Part shown: positions 57,795-64,000 of the stretch, one piece after another | Position numbering within the stretch: position 1 is the first letter of the stretch | How the letters are laid out: the number at the start of each line of letters is the position of its first letter | Source: Pectinatus sottacetonis | GTDB lineage: Bacteria; Bacillota; Negativicutes; Selenomonadales; Selenomonadaceae | Reading direction: 5' to 3' | Assembly (NCBI RefSeq): GCF_015732155.1 | Contig: NZ_WIQK01000001.1 | Location: forward strand, 873,501 to 937,500 | DNA length: 64,000 nucleotides | Program-made: the position numbers and the translations under genes | Notes under the pieces: model-generated | The model's input: the letters and a program-made list of their open reading frames with translations, nothing else | What the model was told of the DNA's origin: nothing | Database searches by the model: none

Positions 57795-58778
57795 TCATTT
57801 TTTAAAAGACTTGGCACTTTTCAATCCATACGCAGGATCAGCCGTTGTAACTGCTCTGTTAATTGCCTTAGCCATAACATATGCTGCCAAAGTACCCGTC
57901 GAGTTTATATCTGCTTTTTCTTCTCCAACAGACAGAGCATATATACTATCACCATCTGCCATTGTATGAACAGGTCTTATTGTGCGTGCCAAACCATTTT
58001 GCGCCATACCTGCTATTTTTGTCAATTCGATTTTATTAAAATTACCATTAGTAACTACTGCACCAATTGTTGTATTCGTCGTACCTGCCGGATGAAATAA
58101 ACAGTGTGGTCTATTGTTTTCTATAACAGCTGCTTGGGAGTCAGCAAATGTTTCTTTATCATCATTCAACATTCCTGCTAAAATATGATTACTATCCACT
58201 TTATAGACATCACCTAATGCATTTACTACAGCAACGGCTCCCACCTGCAGCTCTCCAACTTGTACCGCATATATTCCTAATCCACTTTTCATCATATTTG
58301 ACGGGCCATTATATTTTCCCACAGTTGCACCTGTTCCAGCTCCAACATTTCCCTCTACTGCATGGCCTTTTTCCGCTTCCAGACATGCTTCATAAACCAT
58401 TTTTCTACCAGGTCTTGTTTTAGGCAGGCCTACCACAAAATCAAAAATACAGGACGCACATACAAGCGGTACTTTTCCATATCCTGTATCAAAACCAGTA
58501 TTTCTTTCCTCAAGATACTGCATAAGCCCGCCTGCCCCGTCAAGGCCAAAAGCACTTCCTCCCGACAAAAGTACAGCATCTATTCTGTCAGCAGCCGCCA
58601 GTGGATTTAAAAGAGCAGTTTCTCTGGACGCCGGTCCGCCGCCTCTTATATCGATCCCACAGCATGCACCATTTGGTGGGATTAACACCGTACAACCTGT
58701 ACCACTTACCATATCTTGTGCATTTCCTATTTTTATATCACCAATCTGTGTTATTTCTATTTGTTTTAATTCCTTCAT
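57795..58778 (-). CDS. P1 (S58, DmpA-type) family aminopeptidase
   Basis: A 327-residue Ntn-hydrolase-like peptidase. It has the oxyanion/N-terminal part LLSGGSAFGLDGAGGLMQYLEE, GNVGAGTGATVGKY, and the self-cleavage and nucleophile region AGTTNTTIGAVVTNG. Known members are D-aminopeptidases, L-aminopeptidases or beta-peptidyl aminopeptidases, matured by internal cleavage before a Ser/Thr. The natural substrate is unknown. It is the first gene of a two-gene unit with the membrane protein. Confidence 0.9.
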   Translation of the reverse strand: MKELKQIEITQIGDIKIGNAQDMVSGTGCTVLIPPNGACCGIDIRGGGPASRETALLNPLAAADRIDAVLLSGGSAFGLDGAGGLMQYLEERNTGFDTGYGKVPLVCASCIFDFVVGLPKTRPGRKMVYEACLEAEKGHAVEGNVGAGTGATVGKYNGPSNMMKSGLGIYAVQVGELQVGAVAVVNALGDVYKVDSNHILAGMLNDDKETFADSQAAVIENNRPHCLFHPAGTTNTTIGAVVTNGNFNKIELTKIAGMAQNGLARTIRPVHTMADGDSIYALSVGEEKADINSTGTLAAYVMAKAINRAVTTADPAYGLKSAKSFKK

Positions 58779-58972
58779 AATATATCTCCTATAGATAGAA
58801 TTGCTAATGACTAAATTCCATTTTTATTTAATAAATCCTGCTATTTCTATAAAATCTGCTAGCGAATACAGCCAAAAATACTTTTACTTCCCAAAATTGA
58901 CACGTAAAAATTATGCCGTTATAATTATCTTCATGTGTTTACAAATTTACTATTTTAAGAAGGTATTAAATA

Positions 58973-59920
58973 ATGTCAAATCTTCTTTTCAGTCTCAACG
59001 CAACTATCCCTATTTTTTTACTAATGCTGGCTGGTATGATATTTCGCAAAATTGGGTTATTCGACGAAAATTTCATAACAAAAATGAACAAATTTGTTTT
59101 TGTAGCTGCCCTGCCTGCACTACTATTTATAGATATAAGTACCGCTGATTTTTACAATGCATGGGATACCAAATATGTTCTGTTCTGCTTTAGTGCTACA
59201 TTTATCAGCGTGCTAATTTCTTTTTTTGTTTCACTTCCCTTTAAAAATAAAATATCCCAGGGCGAATTTATCCAAGCTTCTTATAGAAGCAGTGCTTCTA
59301 TAATAGGCATGGCTTTTATAAAAAACATCTATGGGAATTATGGATTGGCTTCCCTCATGATAATTGGTACTGTCCCTCTTTATAATGTCATGGCGGTCAT
59401 AGTTCTTGCTGCTTTTAAAGCAAACCAAAAAAATTTGCTAAATGTACAACTTATAAAAAAAACAGTTATAAATGTTTTATTAAACCCTATTATTCTCGGT
59501 ATTGTTTTTGGTATTATATGGTCACTGTTAAAAATTCCTATTCCCATCATCGTCCACAAAACTATATCATCTATCGCTGCTCTTGCTACTCCACTAGGAC
59601 TCATGGCAATGGGCGGAGCTTTCAAATTTCAATCTGTGCATAATAATATAAAACCCATAATCATTTGCAGTATAATGAAACTTTTTGTTTTTTGTATTCT
59701 TTTTCTTCCCGTTGCAGTATATCTCGGATTTACGCAGAGCAAGCTCATTGCCGCCCTTGTTATGCTGGGCTCAGCAACTACTGTTAGTTCGTATATAATG
59801 GCCAGAAATATGGGACACGACGGCATTTTAACTGCTGGTACAGTAATGTTTACCACTATTTTTAGCGCCTTTTCCCTGACATTCTGGCTATTTATCCTTA
59901 AAATGTTTTCTTTAGTATAA
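58973..59920 (+). CDS. AEC-family (auxin efflux carrier type) transporter
   Basis: A 315-residue protein with ten hydrophobic segments. FLLMLAGMIFRKIG at the N-terminus, RSSASIIGMAFIKNIYGNYGLA and the C-terminal LVMLGSATTVSSYIMARNMGHD are typical of bacterial AEC permeases. Relatives move malate or other organic acids. The substrate here is not known. It is monocistronic. Confidence 0.88.
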   Translation: MSNLLFSLNATIPIFLLMLAGMIFRKIGLFDENFITKMNKFVFVAALPALLFIDISTADFYNAWDTKYVLFCFSATFISVLISFFVSLPFKNKISQGEFIQASYRSSASIIGMAFIKNIYGNYGLASLMIIGTVPLYNVMAVIVLAAFKANQKNLLNVQLIKKTVINVLLNPIILGIVFGIIWSLLKIPIPIIVHKTISSIAALATPLGLMAMGGAFKFQSVHNNIKPIIICSIMKLFVFCILFLPVAVYLGFTQSKLIAALVMLGSATTVSSYIMARNMGHDGILTAGTVMFTTIFSAFSLTFWLFILKMFSLV

Positions 59921-60150
59921 TATATTATATGGCATTAAAATAGTAGCCTCATATTATTTGCCTGTATATTAATTTTTATTTTTATCCATTAAACAGTAAA
60001 TACTAATATACTTATATTTAAATACTTTTTCTCTTATAAATACTAAAAAATTAACATTTGGTTTTTACTAGTGGATATGGCTTGCCAATATATCTATATT
60101 TATGTTATTATACTTTAAGTTCACACTTATTTATTTTAGGAGGAAACATA

Positions 60151-61503
60151 TTGAATGCACTAAGTATAGCCCAGCAGATTGATTCTTTTTTATGGGGTCC
60201 GCCCCTTATTATTTTACTGGTTGGAACTGGTATATTTTTGACTATTCGACTGCAATTATTACAAGTATTTCAATTACCAATGGCATTTAAATTAATATTC
60301 AGTGCTAAAAACAAGGGAAACGGTGATGTTAGCAGTTTTAAAGCATTATGTCTTGCTCTTGCCGCTACCGTCGGTACCGGTAACATCGTCGGTGTTGCCA
60401 CAGCAGTACAGGCAGGCGGCCCCGGGGCCATTTTCTGGATGTGGATGGCAGCTTTTTTTGGTATGGCTACAAAATATTCAGAAGGACTTTTAGCAATAAA
60501 ATACCGCACTATTGATGAAAAGGGACAGATCGCTGGCGGGCCTATGTACTACATAGAACGGGGCATGGGCCATAAATGGCGTCCACTTGCCATATTATTT
60601 GCTGCTAGCTGTATATTAGTTGCCTTTTTTGGTATAGGAACATTTCCCCAAGTAAATGCTATTGTAGATAGTGTTCACTTGTCCTTCGGTATAAACAAAT
60701 ATATTACCGATGCTGTTATCACAATACTAGTCGCAGCCATAACCTTAGGTGGTATACGAAGTATTTCCCGTGCAGCTTCCGCTATAGTCCCATTTATGGC
60801 TGCTTTTTATGTATTAATTTCCATTGTTATCCTTATTATCTATGCTGATCAAATACCCGCTGCTGTACAGGTAATAATCCATGACGCTTTTACGCCTACT
60901 GCTGCGACAGGTGGATTTCTCGGCGCCAGTGTTATGATGGCAATGAAAAATGGTATCGCCCGCGGTGTTTTTTCCAATGAATCTGGTTTAGGGTCTGCTC
61001 CAATAGCTGCGGCAGCAGCTAAGACCAACTGGGCTGGTGAACAGGGACTTATATCCATGACTGGTACATTTATTGATACAATAATCATATGTACAATGAC
61101 CGGTCTTGTCCTTGTTTTAACAGGTGTATGGAATGGCAATGCTGCTGGAGCTGCTATGACTAATAATGCTTTTTCCTCTACTCTGGGAGTAATTGGTGGT
61201 AACTTTCTCACAATTGCTTTAGCTTTGTTTGCTTTTACTACAATCCTGGGCTGGAACTATTACGGAGAACGTGCTTGTTTTTATCTTTTTGGTATGAAAA
61301 GCATTATAACCTATCGTGTTATATTTATTATCCTTGTTGCTTCAGGAGCTTTCTTAAAGCTGGATCTTATATGGGTTATAGCCGATATTGTAAACGGCAT
61401 TATGGCTATTCCGAATCTTATTGCTTTAATTTCACTTTCAGGTATTATTGTCGCTGAAACAAAAAAGTACCAATCACACTTAAAATCAATGAACAAAAAA
61501 TAA
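60151..61503 (+). CDS. AGCS-family sodium/alanine (glycine) symporter
   Basis: A membrane symporter of about 450 residues. It has NALSIAQQIDSFLWGPP at the start, CLALAATVGTGNIVGVATAVQAGGP, GMATKYSEGLLAIKYR, GGPMYYIERGMG, and RGVFSNESGLGSAPIAAAAA, all characteristic of AlsT/DagA-type carriers. The start is a TTG at 60151 with AGGAGG 7 nt upstream. The longer frame from 60058 has no ribosome site. It takes up alanine or glycine with sodium. Confidence 0.93.
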   Translation: MNALSIAQQIDSFLWGPPLIILLVGTGIFLTIRLQLLQVFQLPMAFKLIFSAKNKGNGDVSSFKALCLALAATVGTGNIVGVATAVQAGGPGAIFWMWMAAFFGMATKYSEGLLAIKYRTIDEKGQIAGGPMYYIERGMGHKWRPLAILFAASCILVAFFGIGTFPQVNAIVDSVHLSFGINKYITDAVITILVAAITLGGIRSISRAASAIVPFMAAFYVLISIVILIIYADQIPAAVQVIIHDAFTPTAATGGFLGASVMMAMKNGIARGVFSNESGLGSAPIAAAAAKTNWAGEQGLISMTGTFIDTIIICTMTGLVLVLTGVWNGNAAGAAMTNNAFSSTLGVIGGNFLTIALALFAFTTILGWNYYGERACFYLFGMKSIITYRVIFIILVASGAFLKLDLIWVIADIVNGIMAIPNLIALISLSGIIVAETKKYQSHLKSMNKK

Positions 61504-61530
61504 CCCTTTTATTATAAAGTAATATAGTAA

Positions 61531-61580
61531 AAAAATTATCCTTGTCGCTTAAAACTAAAGCTGATGGAGATAATTTTTTT
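61531..61580 (+). terminator. Terminator after the alanine symporter gene
   Basis: AAAAAATTATC and GATAATTTTTTT form the arms around a loop of about 25 nt, ending in a T run on the plus strand. Confidence 0.65.
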
Positions 61581-61613
61581 ATTTAGGGAAAATAATAAAA
61601 AATGTCTATTTCC

Positions 61614-61642
61614 TTCACAAAAATATATAAATTCGGTATAAT
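61614..61642 (+). promoter_or_regulatory. Promoter of lepA-hemW
   Basis: The -35 is TTCACA (61614-61619), the spacer is 17 nt, and the -10 is a perfect TATAAT (61637-61642), about 45 bp before the lepA start. Confidence 0.65.
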
Positions 61643-61686
61643 AATATTAATTATATATTTTTAATACAAGAAAGGGTCACAATAAA

Positions 61687-63480
61687 TTGGACGCAAAAAA
61701 CATTAGGAATTTTTCGATAATCGCCCATATAGACCATGGAAAGTCAACTATTGCCGATAGACTAATAGAACTAACTGGTACTTTAAGCCAACGAGAAATG
61801 GAAAACCAGGTCCTGGATAGCATGGATTTGGAACGCGAACGGGGCATAACCATAAAAGCCCAGACTGTACGGCTTCATTATAAAGGAAAAGATAATCAAA
61901 TATATGAATTAAATTTAATAGATACACCAGGACATGTAGATTTTAATTATGAAGTTTCACGCAGTCTTGCTGCCTGTGAGGGCGCTTTATTAGTAGTAGA
62001 TGCTGCCCAAGGTGTTGAAGCCCAGACCCTCGCTAACGTTTATCTGGCATTGGAACATGATTTGGAAATAATCCCTATAATAAATAAGATTGATCTGCCC
62101 AGTGCTGATCCTGATCGCGTAAAAAAGGAAATAGAAGATGTAATTGGACTTGATACCAGTGATGCCGTTCTCTGTAGTGCTAAGACTGGTCTTGGTATTG
62201 ATAAAATTTTAGATGAAATAGTAGATAAAGTGCCTGCTCCATCCGGTAATGATCAAAAACCTCTTAAAGCATTAATTTTTGATTCATACTTTGACTCATA
62301 TAAAGGGGCAATTGCCCACATTCGCATTTTTGAAGGCACTATACATGCTGGCATGAAATTAAAAATGATGTCAACTGGAAAAACTTTTGATGTCACTGAT
62401 ATCGGATATTTTCGTCCTGACCCAGTAAATACTTCCTCCTTATCAGCAGGACAGGTAGGTTTTATTGCCGGGAGTTTAAAAAATGTGAAAGATATACGCG
62501 TAGGTGATACCATAACATCTGCCATAAATCCCACCGATACCCCTTTACCAGGATACAGAGGAGTAACCCCTATGGTTTATTGCGGTCTTTATCCGGTTGA
62601 TAGTGCTGATTACAATAACTTAAAAGATGCTTTGGAAAAATTACAGCTAAATGATGCTGCTCTCATATTTGAACCAGAAACTTCAATTGCATTAGGATTT
62701 GGATTCAGATGTGGTTTTTTAGGTCTGCTTCATATGGATGTAATACAAGAAAGATTAGAACGTGAATACAAACTAAAACTAATTACTACAGCCCCCAGTG
62801 TTATCTACCATATATATAAGACCAATGGACAAATGTTAAAAGTTTCCAACCCCAGCGAGCTGCCTCCAACTACAGAAATTGAACATATGGAAGAGCCGTT
62901 CGTAAAAGCAACCATAATTGTCCCCAATGATTATGTAGGACCTGCAATGGAAATTTCCCAAGATAAACGTGGTAAATTTATCAGCATGGATTATATTGAC
63001 AATCGCGTAATGTTAATTTATAATATCCCTCTTAATGAAATAATTTACGATTATTTTGATAAATTAAAATCAACAACGCGCGGCTATGCTTCACTGGATT
63101 ATGAACTAGCCGGTTATCAGCAATCAAAACTTGTAAAACTGGATATACTGCTGAATGGTGACATGGTAGATGCATTGTCGACAATAGTTCATGCTGATAG
63201 AGCTCAGATACGCGGTAGACAGCTAGCAGAAAAATTAAAGGAAATTATTCCACGACAGATGTTTGAAATCCCCGTACAGGCTGCTATAGGTAATAAAATT
63301 ATTGCTCGTGAAACAGTTAGAGCTATGCGCAAAGATGTACTCTCCAAATGCTACGGCGGCGATATTTCACGTAAACGTAAGTTGCTGGAAAAACAAAAAG
63401 AAGGGAAAAAGCGCATGAAATCCGTAGGTAATGTCGAAGTACCACAGGAAGCTTTCATGGCTATTTTAAAAGTAGACTAA
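61687..63480 (+). CDS. lepA: Elongation factor 4 (back-translocase LepA)
   Basis: A 597-residue translational GTPase. G1 is [14 protein letters not shown], the switch region includes [13 protein letters not shown]3 is [12 protein letters not shown], and G4 is [10 protein letters not shown]. The C-terminal signature is [14 protein letters not shown]. The start is TTG with AAAGGG upstream. It acts on stalled or mispositioned ribosomes. The stop overlaps the hemW start (TAATG), so the two are translationally coupled. Confidence 0.97.
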   Translation: MDAKNIRNFSIIAHIDHGKSTIADRLIELTGTLSQREMENQVLDSMDLERERGITIKAQTVRLHYKGKDNQIYELNLIDTPGHVDFNYEVSRSLAACEGALLVVDAAQGVEAQTLANVYLALEHDLEIIPIINKIDLPSADPDRVKKEIEDVIGLDTSDAVLCSAKTGLGIDKILDEIVDKVPAPSGNDQKPLKALIFDSYFDSYKGAIAHIRIFEGTIHAGMKLKMMSTGKTFDVTDIGYFRPDPVNTSSLSAGQVGFIAGSLKNVKDIRVGDTITSAINPTDTPLPGYRGVTPMVYCGLYPVDSADYNNLKDALEKLQLNDAALIFEPETSIALGFGFRCGFLGLLHMDVIQERLEREYKLKLITTAPSVIYHIYKTNGQMLKVSNPSELPPTTEIEHMEEPFVKATIIVPNDYVGPAMEISQDKRGKFISMDYIDNRVMLIYNIPLNEIIYDYFDKLKSTTRGYASLDYELAGYQQSKLVKLDILLNGDMVDALSTIVHADRAQIRGRQLAEKLKEIIPRQMFEIPVQAAIGNKIIARETVRAMRKDVLSKCYGGDISRKRKLLEKQKEGKKRMKSVGNVEVPQEAFMAILKVD

Positions 63481-64000
63481 TGTACTCTTTATATATTCAT
63501 ATTCCCTTTTGTAAACAAAAATGCCGTTATTGTGATTTCCCATCAATAACGGCTGTTTCAACTTTATACCCAACATATACTAATGCCTTGGTTTATGAAA
63601 TTTCCCTGCGACGCCGAGAACTGGGTGCAATAAATATTAATACAATTTATTTTGGGGGTGGAACTCCATCTCTAATGCCAATAAATCTGGTTACGACTAT
63701 TTTAAAAACCATTTATGATAATTTTACTGTCAGCAATAACTGTGAAATTACATTGGAAGCCAATCCAGGAACAATAGATTTTTCTTATTTACACGGCCTA
63801 AAACAAATTGGGGTCAACAGACTAAGCCTTGGCATACAATCAATTCATAATAATTTATTAAAAATTTTAGGACGCATTCATACATTTCAGGATGCCGATA
63901 TAACAATAACAAATGCACGCAAAGCCGGTTTTGACAACATAAGTATTGATTTAATGTACGGCCTGCCTACTCAAACTATGCCAATGCTCCAGGAAAGTCT
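63480..64000 (+). CDS. hemW: HemW-like radical SAM heme chaperone (C-terminus beyond window)
   Basis: The first 173 codons of a radical SAM protein. It begins [20 protein letters not shown], with the CxxxCxxC cluster motif preceded by the HIPFC signature of HemW/HemN proteins. YFGGGTPSL, LEANPGTI, GVNRLSLGIQS and LGRIHTFQDA also fit. Location directly after lepA is typical of hemW in Firmicutes. HemW inserts heme into proteins and lacks oxidative decarboxylase activity. Whether the HemW C-terminus is present cannot be seen. Confidence 0.92.
   Translation, partial: MYSLYIHIPFCKQKCRYCDFPSITAVSTLYPTYTNALVYEISLRRRELGAININTIYFGGGTPSLMPINLVTTILKTIYDNFTVSNNCEITLEANPGTIDFSYLHGLKQIGVNRLSLGIQSIHNNLLKILGRIHTFQDADITITNARKAGFDNISIDLMYGLPTQTMPMLQES

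Noticed and set aside
60849..61211. A 120-codon leftward frame inside the alanine symporter gene
   Set aside because: Antisense shadow of a strongly conserved transporter.

Overview
The window is about 64 kb of AT-rich bacterial chromosome from a low-GC Firmicutes relative. The best guess is a Negativicutes (Selenomonadales) anaerobe. The reasons are an mreBCD-mrdA-minCDE block, a SigH-type sigma factor, Firmicutes-style PTS/PRD operons, an FMN riboswitch before a ribD-ribE-ribBA-ribH operon, and a Firmicutes-type holin-like toxin peptide. The species cannot be fixed from the sequence alone.

Layout. 1-2.6 kb: the N-terminal part of a type III-A Cas10/Csm1 running off the left edge, followed by a gene-free stretch carrying relics of a palindromic repeat family. 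2.7-6.4 kb: a GGDEF protein, then a small-alarmone-synthetase / response-regulator / histidine-kinase operon. 6.6-6.9 kb: a very short holin-like toxin gene fully covered by an antisense RNA. 7-12.2 kb: a BFD-type [2Fe-2S] protein, a DUF1847 protein, and a DcuC / C-S lyase / RidA group with a YheO/DauR-like regulator. 12.4-23.4 kb: two carbohydrate PTS operons, one ascorbate-like with a TalC transaldolase and one fructose-like with two class II aldolases, each with its own PRD regulator. 23.6-27.6 kb: the riboflavin operon. 27.7-30.9 kb: metE-metF.

31-45.4 kb is a complete type I-B CRISPR-Cas locus: cas6-cas8b(cst1)-cas7-cas5-cas3-cas4-cas1-cas2, a 14-repeat array on one side and a 32-repeat array on the other. 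All intact repeats are the same 30-mer and transcription is leftward. The arrays are joined by long duplicated leader/flank modules, each containing a ~409 bp element with ~60 bp inverted terminal repeats. There is also an orphan leader with one 3'-degenerate repeat. Between this orphan unit and cas6 lies an unannotated 20-residue hydrophobic peptide gene with a near-consensus promoter and a convergent small-RNA-like unit. This is the strongest candidate in the window for an undescribed system: a CRISPR-associated addiction module, either CreTA-like or type I toxin-antitoxin. The second array holds a 336-nt spacer that is an open fragment of a foreign coding sequence. cas4 appears to carry a 1-nt deletion near its 5' end.

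45.5-64 kb is conserved housekeeping: queH, ruvB, a flippase-like membrane protein, minCDE, mrdA, mreDCB and radC on the minus strand, then sigH, a P1-family peptidase, two transporters, lepA and the start of hemW.

Coordinates of starts were adjusted from Shine-Dalgarno placement where that was clear. No database searches were run. Family names come from recognising motifs and overall sequence.
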